A program made the translations under genes and the position numbers. From assembly GCA_039619475.1 (NCBI GenBank), contig CM077115.1, positions 551,822,826 to 551,886,825 on the forward strand: 64,000 bases of DNA, written 5' to 3'. Positions 9,895 through 19,979 of the stretch are shown here, piece after piece. The DNA is from Icerya purchasi. Taxonomy: Eukaryota > Arthropoda > Insecta > Hemiptera > Monophlebidae. The notes beneath the pieces were generated by a model that saw only the letters and a list, made by a program, of their open reading frames with translations, was not told the origin of the DNA and made no database searches. The number at the start of each line of letters is the position of its first letter. Within the stretch, counting starts at the first letter, position 1.

Positions 9895-11079
9895 AATTCA
9901 TCGTTGGTCGCTCAAGAATAGATTTCAATTCTCACCTTCAAAAACTACTTTTATGCACTTTTGTAGAACTCGTCACTGTCAACACCAAATCTCTGTACAC
10001 ATAACTATCAAATAATCTTTACTAATTATCTTGCTACGATATTTGACGAAACTCTCACTTACGAAGCCGCATACACAACAGTTGAAGCAAATTTGCACCA
10101 ACAAATTAAACACCTCTTGAAGAAATTGCCCGATACAACTTATGGCGCAGACAGATTATCACTCTTACATATCTGTCATCAGAACAAAATTGGACTACCG
10201 AGCAGCAATCTGTGGCACAGCACGACCCAGTATATTCACCGAACTCTCTCCACCACAATGCAATACAAATTGCCACTTTTCCGAACAAGTCCAACAATCA
10301 GCCTCTTATGTGATGCAGAAAAATGACACCTCAGGAGGCAATATTTAGCTGTAACCGCATTAGCATAATTAAAAACTTGGAAGAAAAGTTAAAGCGCGTA
10401 CAACCGTACCAGTAACTGCTCCACATGCTAATCAAATCATCCATATCTTTACTCAAAACATCATCCTTGAATCCTTAAATCTTACTCGACCGCCATCATT
10501 CTCCAACAGCCTCCTTCTTAACCTGCCGTGGATAGAAAACGCCGCGTTACCAGTATTCCACGAACAAATATATATAAAAACCGTATAAAAATGTCACTTC
10601 ACCAGAAATGGTCTAAAATTTGGACAGATGTACCACCCACAAACAAACTACGCCGTATCACCGCTCCCTGGCACACTTTTGCAAACACAGACGTGAGGAG
10701 GTGGTCCTAGCCAGAGTCAGAATTAAACATACAAAAGTTACACACGCCTACCTTCTTGAAAAAACACAACCGCCGGATTGTGACGAATGCGGCCGTCTGT
10801 CTATTAAACATCTCCTGCTCACTTGTCGTAAGTACAATTGGTAGATAAACCCTATCATGACCTTGCCGAAGCGCTAGCAGATGAAGAGGATCGTAGCCAA
10901 CAAGTACTACAGATTTTACAGAAAAGGAACTTTTATAATTTAGTATAAAATAATAATAATTATTATAATTATTTTAACTTATTTGCTCGTAAAATAATAT
11001 AGTCCTAATTTTAGCGCTCTCTATCGCACAAGTTTGTACACGCGCACTTTATAAATAAAGAATTAAAAAAAAAAAAAAA
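9820..11079 (+). pseudogene. 3' part of a plus-strand LINE (RT palm to zinc tail), RNase H missing
   Basis: Pieces in all three frames spell an I/Jockey-group ORF2: an RT palm remnant (SPNWT.. after AELYR), FQFSPSKTTFMHFCRTRH, the thumb (IFDETLTYEAA, GADRLSLLHI, IRTKLDYRAAICG), then VRIKHTKVTHAYLL and a CCHC-type tail CDECGRLSIKHLLLTC near 10730-10840. Between RT (ending about 10360) and this tail there are only some 150 bp, so the RNase H domain normally found there in this group has been deleted. The 3' end has AATAAA at about 11053 and a poly(A) run at 11065-11079. The 5' part overlaps the right arm of the inverted repeat. Confidence 0.8.
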
Positions 11080-12317
11080 CATCTATATTTATTAATAAAG
11101 TACCTTTTTTTAATTTTTACAATTACTTTTTTTACTGTAATATTGCATAATTTATTTTTTAATTTTTTACAATTGTATATTACTTTTTTGTTTATCGATT
11201 TTATACGACATCGCGACTTCAATACAATCATTTTTATAAACCTTTCTAGTTTTCAAATTATGCGCAATTATGAAAGAATCCCGAAAACGCTCTAATCTAC
11301 CACAGTGAATAAAAACACAAAAAAAATCTGTTCAGAAATACTACGTACGACAAACGTACATATATATTTATATGTGTTCATTTATACCTGCCTGCGCGCA
11401 TATATATATATATATATAATATATAATATATATGTGTTTATAAAAGTATAAATGTATCCATTCAACATGGTTGAGGGCTAACTTTCCGATTCACGGTTAA
11501 CCAGCGAGTGGTATAAATTACGTGTAATTCTGCACGCTGTACAGCCTCGTTTTCGGGTTGTCCTTGTCGTCTTTTACATTATTTATGGACCACCTTCTAC
11601 AGCAGTCAGTTGCAACTTGTGCCAGCCGTCAGAGAACAGCTTTTGCACTACTTACCGTTTTGCAATAATCACAATGTCGCTTTCTTTCGCAGAATTTCCC
11701 TCAAACAAATTGCACGAATAAAGTACTTTTTGGTTTTACTGAAAAGGGGCAGGAATAAAGATGAGAGAAAATAGCATCGGGAACCTGCCAAATGTCAAAC
11801 ATTAGAAATGAAAATGATAATAGTAATCCGTCGTCGAAAGGAATTTGTTAAAAACAAATAGCAACATTTATTTATTCGCGTTAAACTGAAGTTATATAAA
11901 GTCCAAAACAAGTCGTTTTCTTCCCCCATACTCGAGAATACGGTGTAATTATACAGACAAAACCATTTAACGTTTCGGGTATTACAATACCGTCAGCTGT
12001 ATCTACAGTCGCTCGAGAAAGAGAAATTAGCATATAAAACGAAAATATGAAAAATATTGAAAATATTTTTCAACCAGTTTACGACATAAAAGAAAGAAAA
12101 AAGAAATCGACATAAATATTTTCGATAAAATAAATCAATAAAGTGTGTGATAAAATTATTATTCCGATATAACGCAATATTAAACCGAGCAGAAGAATCG
12201 CAGACGATTGAATTGAGCGAGCATTAATTTCGAATGTTAAATTGTAACTATATCTCATTGTTTGAAGAAATTTTTAAAAGAATATGGATATTATACAAAT
12301 TTATAATGAAAAAATTT
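11080..12317. other. AT-rich intergenic sequence with a TA microsatellite
   Basis: Contains (TA)n at 11401-11418 and TA-rich flanks. A GC-richer stretch around 11460-11700 shows no open frame or motif I recognise. Confidence 0.4.
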
Positions 12318-13445
12318 CTTTTGATTTTTTTTTTTTTGATTTTTTTTATTGGGAACGTCATCGAGAGAAATGACTCAAAATCCACGGAAAAAATTAAAAA
12401 AGAAATAAAAGATCATATCTTAATATGTGTATAAGCAGAGGAAATGTAGTTAACGTAGGAAAAACAGATAATGAGGAAAGAGGAAAGATGTATACCACGC
12501 ATTGAAGAGTGTAGGAAGGCCCAAATTTAATAGGAGTTGAGAGTACGGAATTAAGAGTAAATGGGAAAAAAGGGAGCACTCAAAGGGAATAAGAAGGTCG
12601 ACATTCTAAATGCAGTTATGATTTTGGGATCAAAAAAACACAATAGGGAAATGTAATAATGGGAGAGTCAAAAAAGCGAAGAGGGAAAAAGTTGTGATCA
12701 AGACGTATTACAGAAGAAGTGATGACGCGACTGAGGTGGTGAAAAGACGGGAACGTCCAAACTTGAGAAGAAGGATAAGGTTGAATTTTGCGATAAAAGA
12801 GGTAAGAATTAAAAAAGGAAGAGGAGTATATTTTAGATTGTTCGTGTTATAAAAAAAACGTATATAGTGGGCTGAGAATTTTTTTAATAAATTTCCCGTA
12901 TACAGAGAGAAATAAATTGAGCCATAATAATCTGGATGATTCAGTTAAGGAAAGAAGAGCAGTATTATGAGCTGAAAATGTGTCCAAAAATCGGCACACA
13001 GGAAATGAATTGTCCTCGGTGCCTAAATGATGGCCATGAATCCGCAAAAGATCGATAAGAGAAAAAGGTCACGGTTGAGAAAGCGTATGAGAAGTATTGC
13101 ATAGTCAGAAGAGAGAAAGGGACGAAACAGGGGTATAGCTTGTTGAACACTTCTAGAATCTGAGATTATGAGGACTCTGTAGAAAAATAGTGAAGAAAAT
13201 TTAAAAAATGATTTAGAACAATTCAAAGCGGTAGAAAAAAAAAAACAGAACCGATAACTCCATTTGTTTCTTTGAAGCCGTCAGCGCGACATGAACATGG
13301 AAAAGAAAGCTTAAAGCGTTGAAAAATTCAATTCTGACGACATATTAGAAAAGGCCGACAGGAGCTACCATAAATAAAACATCAGTAATCTACGATAGAG
13401 CGCGTAAACGATTTATAAAATATACGTTATAGAGATCGCCTCCCC
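12318..13445 (-). pseudogene. Old minus-strand RNase H LINE, 3' segment (outer element of nest)
   Basis: The minus strand shows a degraded RNase H domain in correct order: CADGFK (first catalytic Asp) at about 13292-13272, LIISDSRSVQQAI (catalytic Asp of the SDS motif) at about 13170-13125, and RIHGHHLGTEDN (the W-I-P-G-H.GI.GN motif) at about 13050-13015. Frames change between motifs. A broken T-run at 12325-12350 is a plausible decayed poly(A) tail. The element is interrupted at 13445 by a plus-strand insertion and resumes at 14286. Confidence 0.65.
13436..13445. repeat. Target-site duplication, left (plus-strand insertion)
   Basis: TCGCCTCCCC, repeated exactly at 14276-14285, directly after the A-rich tail of the inserted element. 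Confidence 0.85.
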
Positions 13446-14275
13446 TTCCAGTTTCCTTCCTTCTGCACTATTTTTTTCTGCCGAGTCGATCGCCATCCTT
13501 CAGGCTATCTCTGTTATTTCCTCTTTAAACGATCTTTCCCAATTCCTCATTATTTCGGACTCTAAAGGCGTCCTTCTACCTCCACTCTGCAGTCATCCCG
13601 CTCTATCCTTATTGATTTTTTATGGGTCCCCAGTCATTCCGGAATTGACGGAAATGACGTAGCTGATTCTTTGGCTCGTTCTGCTGGTCGCCTTGATTCA
13701 TTCCTCAATCATTTCTCTTCTTCAGATATCCTTTCCTCACCTCCAATCACGCCAGACTTTGGCGGAGTATTTATCCCTCCCTATTTTCTAACCTCGTCAT
13801 TCGCATTACCGTTTTATTCGGCCGATTCCTCGTTTCCTTGATTCCATTCTATTCCTTTCGGTCGTTGCTCTTCTATTGTCTCCCTAATTCATCTCCGGAT
13901 CAACCATTCTCTGCTCCTCTATTCCGGCTTTAGATTTGCTGTGTCGCCATCTCCGTATTGTGTGATCTCTTCATGATTGTGATCCTCCTCGTATATGTGA
14001 TGCTGATCACATTTTCTTCGGGTGTCCTGCTCTTCGTAATGAACGCTCTCTTTTATACAGTCAGCTGTTGTCATTAGGTTTCCCTACTCCCTATAACTCT
14101 TCCTGTATCCTCTCATTTGCTTCATCTGCTGTGGTGTCTCCACGGCTGTCCTTTGTTGCGTCCATTTCGGACCGCCTAGCTATTTAGTTCTTTAGCTTAG
14201 CTTTTCCTGTTGTTGGCTCAATTGCGCTCGCGCCCACAAAAAAAAAAAAAAAAAAAAAAAAAAAAGGAAAAAAAG
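13446..14275 (+). mobile_element. 5'-truncated plus-strand LINE (RNase H + 3' UTR + poly(A))
   Basis: The element starts inside RNase H: AESIAILQAI (catalytic Glu) at about 13481, IISDSKGVLLPP (catalytic Asp) at about 13550, and WVPSHSGIDGNDVADSLARS at about 13625-13684. A degenerate C-terminal region and a 3' UTR ending TTGCGCTCGCGCCCAC follow, then about 28 A at 14238-14265. The 830-bp insert has a perfect 10-bp target-site duplication. 5' truncation of this kind is typical of target-primed insertion. The host sequence on both sides belongs to an older minus-strand LINE. Confidence 0.85.
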
Positions 14276-14285
14276 TCGCCTCCCC
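14276..14285. repeat. Target-site duplication, right (plus-strand insertion)
   Basis: Exact copy of TCGCCTCCCC at 13436-13445. Confidence 0.85.
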
Positions 14286-14794
14286 AAATTAGAATGAGAA
14301 AAGGATTTTAACGGGTTAAGTTTTTTTTGAATGAATAAAAACAGATGGTTAATATCGGCTTTCGAAAAAAATTCTTAAATAACGAAAAGAGTTCACAGGA
14401 GGGATTGGAATGCCACTTAGGATGAATCTAATCAAGGAAGAATGAAAGGATGAAAACTAAAATAGACGGAGGAGTTAGGGAGAGAAATAATGAGATAAAT
14501 GTGAGAAAGAACATTTTCTAATAACGTCAAAGTGTTTTAAAGATGGGGAAGTTAACTAACCACGTTTAAAGGAATAAATGAGAACATCGTCACAAAGGAA
14601 AGCGAATCAGAGTTGAGTTGAAGGCAGACAATTTTGATAAAGTCAAAACTAAAGAGCGTATTTTGGCAGGAATCTCTTAAGGTAGACCTCGAAAGATTAA
14701 GCTTGTAGCAGATTAGGGAAATAGTGCAGTTCTGTATTGAAAGAGAACGGTAATAAAAGGAGCAGAATGAATAAGAACATTAAAAGAGTATATC
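14286..14794 (-). pseudogene. Old minus-strand LINE, RT thumb segment (outer element, continued)
   Basis: The minus strand at about 14400-14340 reads PVNSFRYLRIFFES, matching the V.SFRYLGIFFD box that follows the RT palm. This is the segment expected immediately upstream of the RNase H domain at 13292-13015, so the two pieces are one element split by the 830-bp insertion. Other frames are heavily decayed. Confidence 0.55.
14783..14794. repeat. Target-site duplication, left (minus-strand insertion)
   Basis: AAAGAGTATATC, repeated exactly at 15457-15468. It precedes a T-run (14795-14822). Confidence 0.85.
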
Positions 14795-15456
14795 TTTTTC
14801 TTTTTTTTTTTTTTTTTTTTTTGGGGCACGTCAACAGTGGAACTTACCCAACGCAAGGAAATGTACCTTATATAAGGGGAAAAGATTAGAAATTGAGGAG
14901 ATAAAGAAGGCTAACAAAGGGGAACTATATTGAGAGAGGGGAGTGCAAGAATGGAGTGGACACTATAAGGAGTAGGAAAAGGTGTAGAAAACTAGAATAC
15001 AGAGTAGAACGTTCGGAGGAAATAAAGGGGCATTCGAACAAAATGTAATTCGCATCACAGGTATAATTGAGCTCTGGAGGGTCATAAGGACACAAAGGAG
15101 ATTGAACACAATAGAAAAACGGAAAAGAGAAGCCGGAAGCAAACTATGATTGAACCGCAGGCGAACTATAGAGGAAATAATTGAACGGCTAAGGTAAAAA
15201 GATTAAACCAAGGGGAAGAGAGGAAGAGGGAACGGTTGAACAGCAAGGTAAAAAGATCGAGGATTGGTAAAGAATGAAGGATAGAATTCGGTCCAGAAAT
15301 CGTGATGGGATTACGATAAGAAAGACAGTAGAGAGTTTGAGCAGGAAATCTACTAATAAATAGACCATTGGTCGCCGCCGAACGTGCCAACGAGTCAACT
15401 AACTCGTTGCCAGGAATTCCGCAATGACCAGGAATCCATAGTAGATCAATTACAGC
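14795..15456 (-). mobile_element. 5'-truncated minus-strand RNase H LINE
   Basis: On the minus strand the insert begins in the last RNase H motif: AVIDLLWIPGHCGI then PGNELVDSLARSAATNG (about 15455-15360). An open pyrimidine-rich tail extends to about 15166, followed by the 3' UTR ending in GTGCCCC and the poly(A) tail (T-run 14801-14822). A 12-bp perfect duplication brackets it. The clean motif suggests that it is younger than the element it landed in. 662 bp long. Confidence 0.85.
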
Positions 15457-15468
15457 AAAGAGTATATC
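15457..15468. repeat. Target-site duplication, right (minus-strand insertion)
   Basis: Exact copy of AAAGAGTATATC at 14783-14794. Confidence 0.85.
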
Positions 15469-18170
15469 ATATCGAAGGATGTAGAGAGGAGTACGGTATT
15501 AATAACTATACCAATGCAAGCAGTAATTAAGAATTTTTTATTGATAAATAAAATACAAGCGTCCGATAAAAACATACTAACACAGTTTTTACCATGTCTA
15601 TAACAAAAATCGACTATAAAACAATCATCCCATGTAATCCGAGAAAGAAATCAGCTGATTAAAGATAGGAGTTCTATTAAGGAAAAAGGTGAGTTTAGAA
15701 AATGTGGAGAATTAAGCGGAATAGTTGTAATAACTTTGTAACTTTCGGAATTCACAAAAAAAAAAAATAAATAAAAAAGAAAAGTCGAAAATATTTAGCG
15801 GCTTGTTAACTTGTATTTACATTGTCGAATATGCGTTCTGACCTATTGGTCAAATCCCACATATGATTTTCCGCATTATTATCTTTGCCGCAGATAATTG
15901 TTTTTCATATTTCTAAAAATGATATTAATAATAAGTGGCGGTTAAGTGTTATATTTTGATCTGTTTTTTTTGGGGGGGAGAGGGGATTTTGATCTCTTAT
16001 TTGGCCCTGTAAAGTAGCTGATTTTCAATTGTATTTTCTAATTATTTTATGTCTCAAAATAGAAAAAAATAATAATTTTAATGCACGTTTCGTATTTACG
16101 TACTACAACGATAAAATTTATTTTATTTTATTTATTTTTTTTTTTTTGAAACTTTCTCAAATGTTAGTGAATTTTATAAAAGAAAATTATCTATATCTCT
16201 CTAAAAGTTTACCAAACAATTTATAAGGCAAAAATTACACAAATACATTCTCGTACGTCGAATATTTTTAAGCGATAAAAAATATCCGGCTCCGTTTACG
16301 TATTATGTACAAAAAAAATATATGTATATGGAGTATGCAAATAATATTACAACAACCAAAACGACTTAATGAGTTGAATAGTAGTTTGTCTAATTATAAT
16401 TGTAACCCATTGGTTTATGAAATCAAACATAAATGCCGTGAGATGATCAATGGAGGCGAAAAGATTAGCTTTTCTTAGAAACTCTGGAACTGGACGAAAT
16501 AGTTCTGTAAACAGTAGCGCTAAAGAAGCAGCTTCAAGTGAAATTAAATTTCTGTTTATTTCCTTTTCCGATTTACAGCAGAAGATAACATTCGATGATC
16601 ATATTAACTAGACTGAGAATACAAAGAGTCTCTGACCACCGGTAGGTGTTGTAATACCGTTCAACGTTTAATTAATTTGAAAAAAGTAAAATAGAAACAT
16701 AAAATTGAGACATTTTTCGTTACACAAAATGGGACATATTTTTGGGACATTTTTTCTAATGGGGAATAGCCTAAGAATTACGTTGTAATTAATATATTTG
16801 TCAATAGAGAATTCTGATTTTGTCCCCAGTATTTCCCTAAGATAGGAAAATGTTGAAATGAAATTAACTAAGCACAAAATCGCACTACACAAATCAAAAC
16901 CAAATTAAGAACGCTCTTTTTACTTAAATTTTAAAAACCAAAAAAAAAAAAAAAAAAAAACAATTTATTTAAGATAAAATTGATATTTAACTTTAAATGA
17001 ACAAAATTAATATACCTCCTATAAGTAAATTTTAAAAAGCAATCATACAAAATGAATTTTAAAAAAAAATTAAAAAAAGTTTATTAAGTAAAATTCAGCA
17101 CCTTCGTCTTGTAATAAAATAAATTAAATATATTATTTAAAGGAAAATTAAAGATTCGATTTAAAAACGAATACATCATCTCGTGAATTAACAGGCTTTT
17201 CTAAAGGGCCGCTCTAATGTCGTTGATGCGCTGCACTGTCGCTTCTGAACCGGTTTTCATTTGTCACAGTCAACAGATTTTCGCTAGCAATTTATTTCGT
17301 TTAGCATATTTATAAATGGTGCGTGTGAACGTAATTTCGCTTGTAATAATAAAGTAAAGCGGTAGGCGGTTTCACGACTAAAAATATGTAGTGTATAACG
17401 TTGGTCATTCGGCAAAAGTAGAGAAGTACTTGGTTTGTTAAACGCTCGATCTGATTTGCCTGAGTACACTGTTGTCGTGTGAGATTTTACGAGTATGCTT
17501 CTCAATGCGCTCTTAGTGACTCGCTAACTTCGACAAAGTACTAACAGCATCTGACGAACGGAATACGAAAAACAAGCAGATCATCAAATCAGAATCCAAC
17601 TACTACTGAACAGTGACGTATTACACATTAGGCATTTTTCTTCGCATGTTCAAATACCGACTTCTCAGACTTTAACCAGCAAGCTAAAAACCGTCTTTTT
17701 AGACAACCTCTGCTACTAGAATATTTGCAGACTTCTTTCTTTTTCAATTTGCTTTGCTACTTCGTCCCGTGATTGGAAGTACCAGAGGATTCACCACTGA
17801 CTTTTATATACATACGTATACATACAAACGATCCTTCGGACCACGGCATGGGACACCCCGGATGCTCCCAGATGATAGTTATATAGCCGTTATAATAGCA
17901 GTACAAATTTCAGTTGACTACGTTAATTTTAAAAACACATTAACGGTTTTCATAACTTCTTTTCATATTACCCGTGGTGCAAGAGTGACACTGTCACCAA
18001 TATATATTTATAAATTACATAGCACATTGTATTACCTTGATAATAAATCTATTCTTCGATCTCTTCGAGAACTCATATCCGTGTGACCATGATTTTAATT
18101 TTATCACTTTCCAATTTTTACGTGGGCATGGCTACTCAATTAAATATATGCGTTACAAATACACAGCGTA
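15469..18170. other. Gene-free AT-rich stretch
   Basis: The first about 280 bp may continue the old minus-strand LINE, but I cannot read motifs. A G-run follows T at 15972-15978 and poly(A) lies at 16940-16960. A piece of an interspersed repeat is at 16690-16800 (listed separately). The open frame at 17754-18086 has no recognisable similarity and is probably chance. Confidence 0.4.
16690..16800. repeat. Fragment of the 19.5-kb MITE family, inverted
   Basis: It contains TAAGAATTACGTTGTA (16772-16787), identical to the terminal repeat of the element at 19517-19816, and the family's internal motif (ATGTCCC and TTATGT-AACG blocks) on the opposite strand. The other end is not visible, so this is a partial copy. 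Confidence 0.6.
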
Positions 18171-18301
18171 AATATTAATTAACGCTAAAATATTAATTAA
18201 CACTAAAATATTAATTAACACTAAAATATTAAATAACGCTAAAATATTAAATAATGCTTGAAATATTAAATAATGCTTAAAATATTAATTAACACTAAAA
18301 T
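18171..18301. repeat. 18-19-bp minisatellite, about 7 copies
   Basis: The unit AACACTAAAATATTAATT, with variants (AACGCT..., AATGCTTGAAATATTAAAT), is repeated head to tail. The first units are 18 bp and later ones 19 bp. Confidence 0.85.
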
Positions 18302-18734
18302 AAATGAGCGTTTAAAATGTTTTTACGTAAAGGAAAATCCTATAACTTGAGAATTCGGTGTTGACTTAACTGTAAATGATTTTAATAATATAAAATTTAG
18401 TTATAGCAACGTAAATTTAGATGACAAGTTCAACTGAATAAATCAACATTAAATAGAATTCCGAGAAAAATGATTTTAAACGTACAATTTTAAAAACGAA
18501 TGTTTATAAAATAAAAACGATGTAAACGTAAAAAACTAAAAATTCTAGTGCAAATGCAATTCCACATGCGCAATAAATGTAAGTGTGATCAACATAAATT
18601 TATATATAGGTATCATCATCATAAAGGTAGCATCTACCATTCTGGTAGAGGTTGCACATGACAAACACCATGTATATACGTCGGCATCTGGCTGATTTTA
18701 TTAACTGGAAAAAACCATTCATTTCCGTGTTTGT

Positions 18735-19215
18735 GTTGGTTAGTTCCATTCTTTTCCTTCCTCTGAGTGCTTTTCCTTGGATTTTACCCCGTGTGCTGCC
18801 AAATTGAAAAGACTTTTATTAAATTTGGTTTTTCTTCTTCTTATGTCGTCCATTAATTGCAATCTGTCGACTTTGCATCTATTCAACACCTCTCGGTTGA
18901 TTAATCCGTCCACGGAATTCTTAGCATGCGTGTCTCTATGCCCGCATTTCCACGGCGCGTTGATTCTTCTTTCACAATCTGCATTTATTGTTCCCAGGTT
19001 TTCGCCGAGTAGAGCAACACGGACCAAACATAACAGTATTCGTTTCCTTGTTTCATTGGTTCTCGGGACTTTTTCTAAGTTTCCAAATGCCTAACTATCA
19101 TAATTATTCTGGCAACTATTTCTTTATTTTCGCGTCCATCTTCTGTAATTAGAACTCCTAACGATTTATACTGTTTCACGTTTTCTAATAGTTGGCCATC
19201 TATGCTTATTTCACT
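18735..19215 (-). pseudogene. RTE/CR1-like LINE fragment: RT thumb to C-terminus
   Basis: The minus strand from 19215 reads EISIDGQLLENVKQYKSLG then VLITEDGRENKEIVARI, the typical post-palm region (I.V.G..LE.V..YKYLG..IT.DG....EI..RI) of RTE/L2-like LINEs. After a stop it continues as VPRTNETRKRILLCLVRVAL (about 19070), RRINAPWKC, and NREVLNRCKVDRLQLMDDIR, down to about 18740. RT catalytic motifs lie upstream and are absent. No poly(A) is seen. It is similar in style to the fragment at 45.2-46.1 kb. Confidence 0.65.
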
Positions 19216-19229
19216 AGTTTATATATAGG

Positions 19230-19516
19230 TATTATACATGTACATTAATGATATTCTTAGCCCGGGGGGAATGCTATATACTTTCGTCCCATGATTATGT
19301 CTCGCTACTTTGTATAAGATAACAAAGGTTTTCTCAATACTGTGCTGTACAATCGCTAAGATTTTTTTTTAATAAAAGGAAGGGAAGAACGATGAAGTCA
19401 AATGAAAACGATTTTTCTAAAAGAATTTTAGAAGAAAAAAGATTGGGGGCCAAAGGGACTTGCCCTCTCGCGACATCTAAAGGGCTGAGTTTATATATAT
19501 ATATATATATATTAAT
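19230..19516. repeat. Interspersed repeat, copy A (related to 36806-37094)
   Basis: It shares ordered blocks with 36806-37094: TATTAATGA...ATTCTTAGCCCGGG, GAAAA.GATT.TTCTAAAAG, TTTAGAAGAAAAAAGATTG, CTCGCGA, and a closing (TA)n. Here the (TA)n is at 19492-19512. The shared order suggests one short non-coding repeat family that ends in TA repeats. Confidence 0.65.
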
Positions 19517-19816
19517 TACAACGTAATTCTTAGGCTACCCCCCATTCGAAAAAATGTCCCAATTTTATGTAACGCTAAATGTCCCAAAAAAATGTCCCAG
19601 AAAAGTGTTCCAATTTTATGTAACGTTTGTTATATTTTATAGGATTTTTGTTATTGTTATTTAAAAAATGTCACAATTTTATGTAATGAAATATGTAACG
19701 AAAAATGTAACGAAAAAATTTCTTAATTTTATATAACGGAAGTTAAATGTTAGAATAGGATTTTTGTGCTTATGTTATTTTTTGTGTGTGTTGATGCCAG
19801 TAAGAATTACGTTGTA
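19517..19816. mobile_element. 300-bp MITE-like element with 16-bp perfect terminal inverted repeats
   Basis: TACAACGTAATTCTTA (19517-19532) is exactly inverted as TAAGAATTACGTTGTA (19801-19816). The interior holds repeated ATGTCCCAATTTTATGTAACG-type motifs. The element sits against a (TA)n tract, consistent with insertion at TA. No ORF is present. A partial relative lies at 16690-16800. The superfamily is not clear from the ends. Confidence 0.7.
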
Positions 19817-19914
19817 AATTTTGATCATTTTATACAAAGTATAGAAGAGAAAGAGACAGAAATGAAAGCAAGAGGGGTCAAGGAGCACAGCTCCTTGTGA
19901 GGCCAAAGTGGCCG

Positions 19915-19918
<4 letters not shown>

Positions 19919-19955
<37 letters not shown>
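19919..19955. repeat. (TA)n microsatellite
   Basis: About 37 bp of alternating TA, following GCCGAGTT, a context like that at 19480-19492. Confidence 0.95.
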
Positions 19956-19964
<9 letters not shown>

Positions 19965-19979
19965 TGTATATAAAAGGGT

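Noticed and set aside
17754..18086. 110-codon open frame
   Set aside because: No motif, and composition similar to the surrounding non-coding DNA. The end lies beside the minisatellite.
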